Below are positions 17,453 to 25,781 of a stretch of 64,000 bases of DNA, in pieces. The notes beneath the pieces were generated by a model. That model worked only from the letters and a program-made list of their open reading frames with translations, ran no database searches and was not told the origin of the DNA. The position numbers and the translations under genes are program-made. The DNA is from Rhodococcus wratislaviensis (GTDB taxonomy: Bacteria > Actinomycetota > Actinomycetes > Mycobacteriales > Mycobacteriaceae), in the NCBI RefSeq assembly GCF_900455735.1, contig NZ_UAUI01000028.1, positions 124,001 to 188,000 on the forward strand, written 5' to 3'. Numbering within the stretch: position 1 is the stretch's first letter; every line of letters begins with the position of its first letter.

Positions 17453-18955
17453 TCAGAGTGTGCGCAGGCGCACGTTGACCTGCTTGGTCTGGGTGAAGCC
17501 GGCGATCATGCCCTCGAGTGACACTTCGCGGCCGAGGCCACTCTGCTTGTATCCGCCGTAGGACTGGCCGACCATCTGACCTCCGCCCTGGTTGACCTGC
17601 ACCCACCCGGTTTCGAGGGCGTGGGCGGTGGACAGAGCCAGATCGAGGTTGTGTGTCCACACGTAGGCGGCCAGACCGTAGTGCGAGTCGTTGGCCATCT
17701 CGATGACGTCGGAGTGGTCGTTCCACGGGATCGCGACGAGCGCGGGTCCGAAGATTTCCTCCCGGGACAGGCGCCAGGAGTTGTCGGCGCCGGAGAACAC
17801 GGTCGGTCCCATGTAGTAGCCGTCGGAGTTCGGGATCGTGGCGGGGGATCCGTCGAGGACCGTCGACACCTTGGACGAGCTCAGGCCGTCGTCGAGGAAC
17901 CCGCAGACGGAGGCGAACTGCGTCTCGTTGATGATGGCGCCCATGTCCGTGGATTCGGCGAGCGGGTTCCCGACCTCGAGTCCGGCCAGGGTGGTGACGA
18001 GCCGGTCGAGGACCTCGTCGTAGATGTCCTGGTGCAGGAACAATCGGGAACCAGCCGTGCAGCTCTGGCCCTGGCGGTGCACCCGGGTCGACAGCAGCAG
18101 TTGATTGATGAAGTCGTCGTCGATGTTCACGTCGGGGAACACGATCGAGGGGTTCTTGCCGCCGAGTTCGAGGGAGACGTGTGCGAGACGGCCACCGGCC
18201 TCGCGGGCAACATGCCGGCCCACCTCGGTGGAGCCGGTGAAGGAGATCTTGTCGACGTCGGGGTGCTGGACGAGGGCTTCGCCGGCGACCCTGCCGGATC
18301 CGGTGAGGACGTTGAGTACACCGGCCGGCAGGTGTTCGGCGCAGATCTCGGCGAGCAGCAACACGCTCAGCGGGGCCGCCTCGGCAGCCTTGACCACGAC
18401 GGTGTTGCCCGCGACGAGGGCGGCGGGGATCTTGAATCCGGCGATCATCAGCGGGGAGTTCCAGGGCAGGATGCAGCCGATGACGCCGAGCGGCTCCTGG
18501 CGGGAGTACTGGAGCTGATCGTCGCCGGCGGGCAGGACCGTGCCCTTGATCTCGCCGGCGACACCGGCGAAGTACCGGAACAGGTTCGCCAGTGTGGCGA
18601 CCTCGGGGCGCGCCTGGGTGCGCAGCGCGTTTCCGGTGTCGAGGGCGGTGAGGCGGGCCAGTTCCTCGGCGCGCGCGTCGATGGCGTCGGCGATCTGGCT
18701 CAGGATCCGGCCTCGTGCCGTGAAGTGCTGAGAGCGCCACCGGGGGAGAGCCTTCTGCGCGGCACGCACCGCGCGATCGACGTCTTCGGTGCCCGAGGCG
18801 GGGACACGGCCGATCACATGCTTACGCAGGATCGGGGTGGTCACATCACTCCACTGACCGGACAGGGCTTCCACCCAGGCCCCGTCGACGAACATGGGGT
18901 AATCGCGGGCGTCGGGAATGTGGAGTTCAGCGAGTGAGGTTTGTGTGGAGGTCAT
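17453..18955 (-). CDS. Aldehyde dehydrogenase (NAD(P)+)
   Basis: A 500-residue ALDH. Catalytic Cys is about 299 (RQGQSCTAGSR), Glu about 263 (SLELGGKNPSIV), and the cofactor segment is SFTGSTEVG; PWNSPLMIAGFK is the usual N-terminal strand. It belongs to the simple hydrolytic ALDH type and lacks the sequence features of CoA-acylating MmsA. In this operon, after 3-hydroxyisobutyrate dehydrogenase, it could oxidise methylmalonate semialdehyde to the free acid. Start 18955 gives the typical MTSTQTSLAELH leader. Confidence 0.92.
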   Translation of the reverse strand: MTSTQTSLAELHIPDARDYPMFVDGAWVEALSGQWSDVTTPILRKHVIGRVPASGTEDVDRAVRAAQKALPRWRSQHFTARGRILSQIADAIDARAEELARLTALDTGNALRTQARPEVATLANLFRYFAGVAGEIKGTVLPAGDDQLQYSRQEPLGVIGCILPWNSPLMIAGFKIPAALVAGNTVVVKAAEAAPLSVLLLAEICAEHLPAGVLNVLTGSGRVAGEALVQHPDVDKISFTGSTEVGRHVAREAGGRLAHVSLELGGKNPSIVFPDVNIDDDFINQLLLSTRVHRQGQSCTAGSRLFLHQDIYDEVLDRLVTTLAGLEVGNPLAESTDMGAIINETQFASVCGFLDDGLSSSKVSTVLDGSPATIPNSDGYYMGPTVFSGADNSWRLSREEIFGPALVAIPWNDHSDVIEMANDSHYGLAAYVWTHNLDLALSTAHALETGWVQVNQGGGQMVGQSYGGYKQSGLGREVSLEGMIAGFTQTKQVNVRLRTL

Positions 18956-19007
18956 GTCGGAATCTCCTTGATATACGGATGGCTCTGCTGGGGTGCAGGG
19001 AGCAGTG

Positions 19008-19577
19008 CTAGGTGGACGGAGCGACGCTTCCGCGTTCGGACAGCGCGCCGATCGCGTGGGCGTAGACGTCGTCGACCTCACCTTCTGCATCGACCGAGAG
19101 AAGGAGTGGCGAGTAGTAGTCGAGCAGCGGTCGAGTTTCGTCGTGATAGACCCGCAGACGTCGACGAATGACGTCCTCGGTGTCGTCGGCGCGGCCGCGG
19201 GCCAGCATCCGTTCGACGACCGCATCGTCCGCGATCGAAAAGTCGAGGACGGCGTCGATCTGGCTCAGCTGCCCGCCGAGGAGCTCATCGAGGGCGATTG
19301 CCTGAGTCACGGTGCGGGGGAAGCCGTCCAGAATGAATCCTGTGGCCGTGTCGTCGGCTGCGAGACGCTCCGCGACCATACCGATGGTGACCTCGTCCGG
19401 GACCAGTTCGCCGGCGTCGAGGAACGATTTCGCCGTCCGTCCCAGTTCCGTGCCCTGTGTGATGTGGCTACGGAACAGATCGCCGGTCGAGATATGGGGG
19501 AGCTGCAAGGCCGTCGAAAGCGACTGCGCCTGTGTGCCTTTACCCGCCCCCGGCGGCCCTGTCAGAATGATGCGCAC
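19008..19577 (-). CDS. adk: Adenylate kinase (short type)
   Basis: A 189-residue adenylate kinase: P-loop GPPGAGKGTQ at residues 7-16, STGDLFRSHI (AMP site), FILDGFPRT, and the short LID segment GRADDTEDVIRRRL, as in mycobacterial Adk. It interconverts ATP+AMP and 2 ADP. It lies inside a catabolic operon, 77 bp after mmsB, and not in the ribosomal-protein secY-adk-map locus, so it is probably an accessory copy. A role in recycling AMP made by acyl-CoA synthetases is inference. Confidence 0.9.
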   Translation of the reverse strand: MRIILTGPPGAGKGTQAQSLSTALQLPHISTGDLFRSHITQGTELGRTAKSFLDAGELVPDEVTIGMVAERLAADDTATGFILDGFPRTVTQAIALDELLGGQLSQIDAVLDFSIADDAVVERMLARGRADDTEDVIRRRLRVYHDETRPLLDYYSPLLLSVDAEGEVDDVYAHAIGALSERGSVAPST

Positions 19578-19654
19578 AACGAATTCCTTTCACATCGAGC
19601 AGCGTCTCACGCCCGGCGCCGCAGCAGCACGGGGTGAGGTCTACGTGGGAGGGG

Positions 19655-20560
19655 CTACGACTGTTGTGCCTGCGCGTCGAATGCGCCGGCACGGATCGCC
19701 GTTACGATCGCCGAGAAGTCGCGGCCCGGGCCGTCCTGGGCGACGAACTGTTCGTAGAGTTCGGTGGCGCGTCGTCCGAGCACTGTGTCGACACCGTTGT
19801 CCGCCGCGGCTGCCTGCGCGAGTCGAAGGTCCTTGAGCATCAACGCGCTCGCGAATCCGCCGGCGTAGTCGCGGTTGGCGGGGCTGGTCGGAACCGGTCC
19901 GGGAACCGGGCAGTTCGTGGTCAACGCCCAGCACTGACCGGACGCGGTCGACGAGACGTCGAACAGGGCCTGGTCGGTCAGACCCAGCTGCGCGCCCAGC
20001 GCGAAGGCTTCGCTGACGGCGATCATGGAGATCCCCAGGATCATGTTGTTGCAGATTTTCGCAGCCTGACCTGCTCCGGAGTCGCCGCATCGGACGATGC
20101 GGGCTCCCATGGCGTCGAGAAGTGAGCTGGCCTGCTCCACCGCGTCGGCCGGGCCGCCGACCATGAACGTGAGGGTCCCGCCGTCCGCGGCGACCGTGCC
20201 TCCGGACACCGGGGCGTCCACCGCCCGATGCCCGGCGCCGACAGCCAGTTCAGCGGCTGCCCGCGCATCGGCGACATCGATCGTCGAGCAGTCGAGGAAG
20301 AGGGTTCCCCGCTGGGCGGCCGGAACCAGGTCGGCATAGACGTCGAGCACGTGCTTACCGCTGGGCAGCATCGTGATGATCACCTCGGCACCTTCTGCTG
20401 CCTCGACAGCAGATGCAGCAGAGCCGATTCCGCGTGATGTTGCCATCTCCGCTGCCGCAGGGGAGGGATCGAATCCGATGACCGTGTGGCCGTTGGACAC
20501 CAGATTCGTGGCCATACCCAGGCCCATGTTCCCGAGCCCGAGGAAAGCGATCTTGCTCAT
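19655..20560 (-). CDS. mmsB: 3-hydroxyisobutyrate dehydrogenase
   Basis: A 301-residue beta-hydroxyacid dehydrogenase. The Rossmann motif GLGNMGLGMA is at residues 8-17, the substrate loop DAPVSGGTVAADGGTL near 115-130, and the catalytic Lys about 168 in GAGQAAKICNNM. It oxidises 3-hydroxyisobutyrate to methylmalonate semialdehyde with NAD+. First gene of the minus operon mmsB-adk-ALDH-CoA transferase. It complements the isobutyryl-CoA-to-3-hydroxyisobutyrate operon at 11494-14506. Confidence 0.92.
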   Translation of the reverse strand: MSKIAFLGLGNMGLGMATNLVSNGHTVIGFDPSPAAAEMATSRGIGSAASAVEAAEGAEVIITMLPSGKHVLDVYADLVPAAQRGTLFLDCSTIDVADARAAAELAVGAGHRAVDAPVSGGTVAADGGTLTFMVGGPADAVEQASSLLDAMGARIVRCGDSGAGQAAKICNNMILGISMIAVSEAFALGAQLGLTDQALFDVSSTASGQCWALTTNCPVPGPVPTSPANRDYAGGFASALMLKDLRLAQAAAADNGVDTVLGRRATELYEQFVAQDGPGRDFSAIVTAIRAGAFDAQAQQS

Positions 20561-20843
20561 CTGTACTCCTAGCGGTGTGATAGCCGAGTGTCACGCGGAG
20601 ACCGAGGGTGTGCCCAGCAGGTGACATCAACTCGTACGAGCTCATGGATGACCCCGAAAACTGTTCGTTAGCTTTCTGGCGGGGCCGAACACAAGTGTGC
20701 CGGGGGAAGGAAGGCGGGGGAATCACCGAACCTGCAACCGGGATGTGCAAACTTGCATCGCCGCAGGTAACACGGTGTGAACTGCTCCCGATACACCGCC
20801 GGAAAAATGCCCACCTGGGAGCTGGCTGGTCCAGGCATCATTC

Positions 20844-22550
20844 CTACTCGAACATGCTTTCGGGAAGCCAGTCTGCGTCGAACAGTCGCGCGAGCTTCCC
20901 GAACGCCCCGAGATCACCATCGACACTGGCTGATGTCACCATGAGCCGATTGATCATGATCCGAGCCGCCTGCTCTTCCACCGTTCCGGCGGCGAACAGG
21001 AGTGACCATGAGCAAACCTGCCCGTCGCGATGCGCACGACCCATCGTTTGGCGTGCGGCAATTCCGGAGTAGCGAGGCTGGTGGAAGAACCCGATGCGAC
21101 GTGCCGATGAGGCGCGGGAGCCGTCGACCATCAACTCGGACGCCTGCAGATTGATCGCAGATGCGGTGTTGAACACCACGACCGGGTTGTGGCCGCGCTG
21201 AAATCTCATGCGCTCCGTCTCGAGATCGCCCCCGCCGAAGATGCGCGAGACGCCAATGCCGTGCTCCTCCAAGAGGCTGGCTACCGGGTCGGCGGCCGTG
21301 GTGACCAATTCGACGGCGACGAGTACCTGGTAGCCGCGTTCGACGTGTGCGGCTACCAACTCGGCGGTCTGCGGGGCTCGCAGCATGCCTGCCTTCTGCC
21401 GGAACCGCATCAGAGCGGCACGGCCTCGGGCGGTGTCGTTCCCCTGGCGGGCGATCCTCATCGCGCTCCGGAACTCACTCCAGTCCTGGTGGTACGCAGC
21501 CCATTGTGTGGCGGTGAAGTCGAGTGGCAGGCCGTCGACAGGTGGCGGCCCCCAGGGCGCGTCGCGATGCACCATGACGGGCGGGTCGCAGTCGGTCATC
21601 CACTTCCGGACGCGGGTGACGGCCTGATGCTGCAGCCGCTGAGAACCTTTTGCTTGGTCGTTCCAGTCCCATTTCCCCTTGTCCCACCCGGGAGCCAGGG
21701 GAAATCCATGCTCGACCAGCTTCTGACCAAGATCGGCCCACTCGCCCGGCGGGTCATCGTGCAGCTGCGCGAAAAGCGAAGACAAGTAGGTGTATTCGCC
21801 TGGGTGATGACCCGGCGTCGCCGTCACGGTTATCACGAACGGCGCCTTCTCTGGCGGCGCGGAGAGGCGGTTAATGCGCCGCTGGTACTGGGTGCGCTGG
21901 GCCGTGAGGTGCCTGAATTGCTGTGCCTCGTCATTGATGATGAGGGAAAAGGAGTACTTCGGTTGGCCGTTGCGTCCGAGCAACTTCTTCAGCTGGTCCG
22001 GAGAGATGATCAGCCACCGATACCCACCGTCGCCGAACGCAGCGAGGGCGTCGCGCCACGCGGCGATGGTGATCTGGGCTGGCCGGTCCACGGTGATGAG
22101 TACGGTGTCGCCGCCCCCCAATTTCAGCGCAGCTTTCGCGCCGATGATTGCGCTGCCGGTCTTGCCTACACCGGGCTCGTCGGCCAACAGAAATCCGCGC
22201 TTGCCGTGGTGAAAGGCCATTGCGATCGCCTCCGCGGCGTCCACCTGTTCTGGCCGCGGTATCTTGTGGAAACCAGTAGCGCGCGGTTGCCGCACGCCGT
22301 TGAAGTCCTCTTCGACCCAGCGAGCGTATGAGTACGGCTTCGACGCGTAGACGGCGAGTTCGTCAGGCAATCGAGCGCCGATGTAGGCATACGCTTTGAG
22401 TGCCTTGTAGTACTTGGCACCGGGCGCGGACGCCCGATAAGGGACATCGAGGATCCAGATCTGCTCCCCGTGCCCCGGGGTGGGTATCAGCGGCGCGGCG
22501 CTGGCTCGTCTGGGACTGGAGCGTCGCCGGGTGGTCTTCCGTGCGGCCAT
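20844..22550 (-). CDS. SNF2-like DEAD/DEAH-box ATPase/helicase
   Basis: A 568-residue SF2 ATPase. Walker A is LLADEPGVGKTGSA, motif II is INDEAQ (DEAQ rather than DEAH), motif III is TVTATPGHHPGEY, and motif VI is RQTMGRAHRDGQV. The C-terminal RecA lobe has VVVFNTASAINLQASELMV. The first 20 residues are Arg/Ser rich. Such compact SNF2-like proteins are often carried by phages or mobile elements; no other phage gene is visible here. A 90-codon ORF ends 10 bp upstream and probably shares its transcript. Confidence 0.88.
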   Translation of the reverse strand: MAARKTTRRRSSPRRASAAPLIPTPGHGEQIWILDVPYRASAPGAKYYKALKAYAYIGARLPDELAVYASKPYSYARWVEEDFNGVRQPRATGFHKIPRPEQVDAAEAIAMAFHHGKRGFLLADEPGVGKTGSAIIGAKAALKLGGGDTVLITVDRPAQITIAAWRDALAAFGDGGYRWLIISPDQLKKLLGRNGQPKYSFSLIINDEAQQFRHLTAQRTQYQRRINRLSAPPEKAPFVITVTATPGHHPGEYTYLSSLFAQLHDDPPGEWADLGQKLVEHGFPLAPGWDKGKWDWNDQAKGSQRLQHQAVTRVRKWMTDCDPPVMVHRDAPWGPPPVDGLPLDFTATQWAAYHQDWSEFRSAMRIARQGNDTARGRAALMRFRQKAGMLRAPQTAELVAAHVERGYQVLVAVELVTTAADPVASLLEEHGIGVSRIFGGGDLETERMRFQRGHNPVVVFNTASAINLQASELMVDGSRASSARRIGFFHQPRYSGIAARQTMGRAHRDGQVCSWSLLFAAGTVEEQAARIMINRLMVTSASVDGDLGAFGKLARLFDADWLPESMFE

Positions 22551-22559
22551 GATCGTCGG

Positions 22560-22832
22560 CTAATCCCGGGGCGAATCGCCGGGATCGACGATGTCGACTG
22601 CGGCCGGTGTGGCGGCGACCGTCGCGGCGGCTTGCGTCGAGGAAACGCGGGCTGTCGCAGCGGGCGCGGGGGCCGACGCAACGGCAGGTCGAGTATCTAC
22701 GTCGATAGTTTCCACAACCTCAGGTTCGGCCAACGGTTCCAGTGCTGTCGACTCTATATTGGTTTGCGGCATTGGATTGCGGCGCAGCCACGAAGTCTGG
22801 CGGATTTCATGACGTGGGGTTGTCGAAGGCAT
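22560..22832 (-). CDS. Small Ala/Thr/Pro-rich protein upstream of helicase
   Basis: Up to 90 residues, with an alternative start at 22772 (MPQTNIES). It is low-complexity and acidic, ending DIVDPGDSPRD. It stops 10 bp before the helicase start, which suggests co-transcription. No domain is recognised; it could be a disordered partner or tether. Confidence 0.5.
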   Translation of the reverse strand: MPSTTPRHEIRQTSWLRRNPMPQTNIESTALEPLAEPEVVETIDVDTRPAVASAPAPAATARVSSTQAAATVAATPAAVDIVDPGDSPRD

Positions 22833-23195
22833 CGAGGCGTTGGAAGCTGAGTTGACTCGGAGGCCTTAGGGTCCATCGCGACTCCTGTGAGGCGAATGAC
22901 CGGGGGAGCGGCACAGTGGAATTATCTGGACTGCGTCATGCGTGAGTGATTTGTTTCGACGACTTCATCCGTCTGCCTCATCGAGGCAGGGGTGACACCG
23001 TTTGGGCGGGAGGGACCCGTGGCCAGGGCGGTCCAATAAGAATGTAGGAACTCGCTATGGGGCCGGGCGTAGCGCCACGCTCATGGCAGCTCCTCCGTTG
23101 CGACAGTATTGACGATCCACGCTGTCGTCTCTCTGTCGCACGACGAGTCGGTGGCGCCCGCATCAGCGTGGCCACCGACGGCGCTGTCACATACC
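22833..23195. other. Gene-free stretch
   Basis: About 360 bp between the Rieske gene end and the small gene upstream of the helicase. It must include the promoter for the helicase pair. No repeat, hairpin or coding frame stands out. Confidence 0.35.
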
Positions 23196-23657
23196 TCAGC
23201 CGACCACGACCGAGTCACCCTGAACGGAGACGCTTCGTGGGACGAGCGGAGCGAACGCCGGACCGGTGTGCACAGACCCGTCGAGATTGAACTTGCTGCC
23301 ATGGCACGGGCAATTGATGGTGCCGCCAGAGACGTCGGAGACGGTGCATCCCGCGTGCGTGCATGTCGACGAGAACCCGCGGAAGTCACCACCGGTGGGC
23401 TGTGTGACGACAACATCGCCGAGCACCGTGCCGCCACCGACGGGAACGTCGCCGGTCGGCACGGTTGCACTCGCGGGCTTCGCGGCTGGCCTGGCGCTGG
23501 CGCCGGGCGCAGCCGAGGCGTGGGTTCTACGGAACAGCGCGCTGCCGGCGGCCAAGGCGGCTGCCGCAGCGCCGATACCGACGAGAACTGTTCGGCGGGG
23601 AAGCGCTAGTTGATCGCTCCGCAGGCTCTGCTGCTGGTTATGGTCGTCGGACGGCAT
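23196..23657 (-). CDS. Tat-exported Rieske [2Fe-2S] protein
   Basis: A 153-residue protein. A Tat-type signal LPRRTVLVGIGAAAAALAAG sits at residues ~20-40, followed by an Ala/Pro-rich linker. The Rieske cluster motifs are CTHAGCTV and CPCHGSKFNLDGSV, with both Cys-x-His pairs intact. It should act outside the membrane as an electron carrier, and resembles QcrA-like or arsenite-oxidase-small-subunit-like stand-alone Rieske proteins. No oxidase or cytochrome partner is adjacent. The start at 23657 is preferred over 23702. Confidence 0.88.
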   Translation of the reverse strand: MPSDDHNQQQSLRSDQLALPRRTVLVGIGAAAAALAAGSALFRRTHASAAPGASARPAAKPASATVPTGDVPVGGGTVLGDVVVTQPTGGDFRGFSSTCTHAGCTVSDVSGGTINCPCHGSKFNLDGSVHTGPAFAPLVPRSVSVQGDSVVVG

Positions 23658-23789
23658 GTCAGGTCGCTCCCTTATCTGGGGCTGAGGTCGATGGACTCTC
23701 ATTAGTTATAACGAGAGACGGGGACGACTGGTTCACACGCGCCACACCTGGCAAGCTGTGCCCCGACTCGGCGGATGGTTGAGAACCGT

Positions 23790-24086
23790 TCACCCTGCGC
23801 CCACGGTGAGGGTGATGTTGTCCTTGACTCCGGTGGTTGCGGCAGACAGGTCGACCTGCCGCAACGGCAGGGTGACCGGGGTTGCGGCGGCCGGGCTCAT
23901 ATCGGTGGTCAGAGTTGTGGTGCGGCCGTTGATCAGTGCGGCGACCGGGTGCGCGAAGCCGTCGACGGCGATCGCCGGTGGAACCGACTCCACTGCTGCA
24001 CCTGAAGCGTCGCGAACGATCAGGTGGTTGTTCTCGTTACTCAGGCGCTCGGGCTCGATCGAGCGCGGGGGAGTGGGCGGGCTCGC
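23790..24086 (-). pseudogene. C-terminal remnant of an exported-type protein
   Basis: The frame ends NITLTVGAG and reads backwards through VDGFAHPVAALINGRTTTL and HLIVRDASGAAVESVPP before hitting a TAG at 24087. It lacks a convincing start; the only candidate is GTG 23993. The pattern resembles the conserved domain of small exported actinobacterial proteins with a 'V.D..G..V...P' core. I take it as a truncated C-terminus joined to a GNAT remnant. Confidence 0.45.
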
Positions 24087-24325
24087 CTACGCGGGCTCGA
24101 GGTCGCGCTCGAACTCGAACTCGTTTGCATCCCGAATCGGGACCTAGTAGTAGCCCACATCGGGGATGTCCGGCTTCAGGGTCCGTCTCGTCTCGTCCAC
24201 TGCGTCGCATCGAACAGCCGACAAGCGGAAGCCGCGTCGCTGGTAGAACTGCATCGAGTCGAGGTTGTCGTTCGGCGTGACCAACCACAGTCGCGAACAG
24301 CCTTGTGCACGGGCGATCGAACGCG
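24087..24325 (-). pseudogene. GNAT acetyltransferase C-terminal remnant
   Basis: The minus frame reads ARAQGCSRLWLVTPNDNLDS, then MQFYQRRGFRLSAVRCDAVD and ETRRTLKPDIPDVGYY. This is the C-terminal part of a GNAT domain (the FYxRxGF motif is diagnostic). An in-frame TAG at 24144-24146 interrupts it before VPIRDANEFEFERDLEPA and a second stop. The N-terminal half is missing, cut at the border with an IS6 fragment. Confidence 0.65.
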
Positions 24326-24447
24326 GTGTCGTGTTGTCCTACGGGACGATCCGGCGCTGGTGCGCGAAGTTCGGGCAGGACCGAGCGAGCCGGCTGCGGC
24401 CACACCGGGCACGACCGGGCGATAAGTGGCACCTCGACGAGGTCTTT
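24313..24447 (+). mobile_element. IS6-family transposase fragment
   Basis: The plus frame reads ERGVVLSYGTIRRWCAKFGQ, then RPHRARPGDKWHLDEVF. This is the region of IS6 transposases just before and including the first catalytic Asp of the DDE domain. Both the N-terminus and the rest of the DDE domain are absent. It overlaps the edge of the GNAT remnant on the other strand. Confidence 0.75.
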
Positions 24448-24507
24448 ATGAGTAGCGCGACCACCACGAGTCGCGCCACATCCGCGCTCTCACCCAACCG
24501 TTCCCAG

Positions 24508-25773
24508 TCAAATCGGCGACGTTGAGCGCAGGGGAGGGAGGAGCACCCGGATCTCGGTCGCGTCCAGAGCCCCTCGGGCTCGCGAAACCGCTACTCGCGG
24601 GTCGTCTGCATATGCACGAGCATGTCCGAACCGTGAATCAGAAGTGCGCAGTGGCTCCAACCTGGCACCAGCAGCGCGGTACAGCTCCACTTCGCGCACA
24701 CCCTCGCCGAGTCGAGCCGACTCGAGGCCGCTTATCGACTCGAGCGTGCAGTCCATCTCGCTTGACGCGAACCAGATTGCCTCGTACATGGGTGGTCGCG
24801 TCGCCGCGTGGGCGAGCTCGGCGCGGAGCCCGTTGAGGAGGTTCCGTTCGCCGAGGGCCTGGCGGACGGTGTACTCGGTCAGGTTCACCGCAAGAGCGTC
24901 CTGGACCAGCTGGGGGATGCAATCGCCGGCGAGCCGGGTGTGTGTCTCGATGATCCGAGGCCCGCCCTCGGTCAGCACCAACTCGGTGTGGGTCGGGCCG
25001 AAGCCGATCTCCAAAGCCGACAGCACCGAGCGGACGTAGGCGCCGATCGCTGCCAGTTGGTCGGCGCTCACCTGGGCTGGCAGCACGTGGCCTACCTCGA
25101 CGTGGGCAAACGGGTCGGAGTACTTCTGGGTGACGCAGATGATTTCGTGAACGCCTCCCTCGGAAAATGCCTCCACGCTGACTTGCGACCCGATGTGTAG
25201 CCGTTCGACCAGCACACCTCCGCTGGTCCACTCGCCGGTGACGCCGGCTGCATCGAAGGCGGTCGCCAGATCGGCCTCGGTTTCGATCCGGCGGATTCCT
25301 ATGCTCCCTGCGCCGACGGCGGGCTTGGCGATACAAGGGAATCCGTGGATCCGTGTAAACTCGCGCAGCTCGGTGACGGACCGGACGATGGCGTGGGGTG
25401 TGTCGTCTATGCCGAGCGCGGACAGCCGCTCCCGCATGCTTGGCTTGTGGTGCACCCAGTGAATGGTTTGCCTGGTGTGCATAGGAAGGCCGAGTTCCTC
25501 TGCGATCACGGCTGCCCGATCCTGATCCCGTTCGGCGAACGACGCGATCTTGGTGAAGGGGTCGAGGCGATGGACCGCTGACGCAATCGCCAGCCACTCC
25601 TGGTCGCTAGCCTCCGCCCGCAGACCCAATATGCGCTGATGCAAATGTTGCTCACGCAGTTTCGGCACGATGGCGAGCTGGCAGACGACCGACGTCCGCA
25701 CATCGGTGCCCAAGGACCGCAACAACCCCGGCATGGCCATGCCTCCACCGACGACAAGCACGTGATCGGACAT
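24508..25773 (-). CDS. ATP-grasp ligase (arm 1 of hydrazine cluster)
   Basis: A 421-residue ATP-grasp enzyme of the amino-acid-ligase/carnosine-synthase type. The phosphate-binding segment is FPCIAKPAVGAGSIGIRRIE, the hinge is VLVERLHIGSQVSVEAFSE, and the metal-binding end is FGPTHTELVLTEGGPRIIET, followed by THTRLAGDCIPQL. It likely forms an amide bond through an acyl phosphate. Start 25773 has GAGG 6 nt upstream; 25785 would give an ATGA overlap with the MFS gene and is possible. Last gene of the minus arm of the biosynthetic cluster. Confidence 0.88.
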   Translation of the reverse strand: MSDHVLVVGGGMAMPGLLRSLGTDVRTSVVCQLAIVPKLREQHLHQRILGLRAEASDQEWLAIASAVHRLDPFTKIASFAERDQDRAAVIAEELGLPMHTRQTIHWVHHKPSMRERLSALGIDDTPHAIVRSVTELREFTRIHGFPCIAKPAVGAGSIGIRRIETEADLATAFDAAGVTGEWTSGGVLVERLHIGSQVSVEAFSEGGVHEIICVTQKYSDPFAHVEVGHVLPAQVSADQLAAIGAYVRSVLSALEIGFGPTHTELVLTEGGPRIIETHTRLAGDCIPQLVQDALAVNLTEYTVRQALGERNLLNGLRAELAHAATRPPMYEAIWFASSEMDCTLESISGLESARLGEGVREVELYRAAGARLEPLRTSDSRFGHARAYADDPRVAVSRARGALDATEIRVLLPPLRSTSPI

Positions 25774-25781
25774 CGTTCGCC

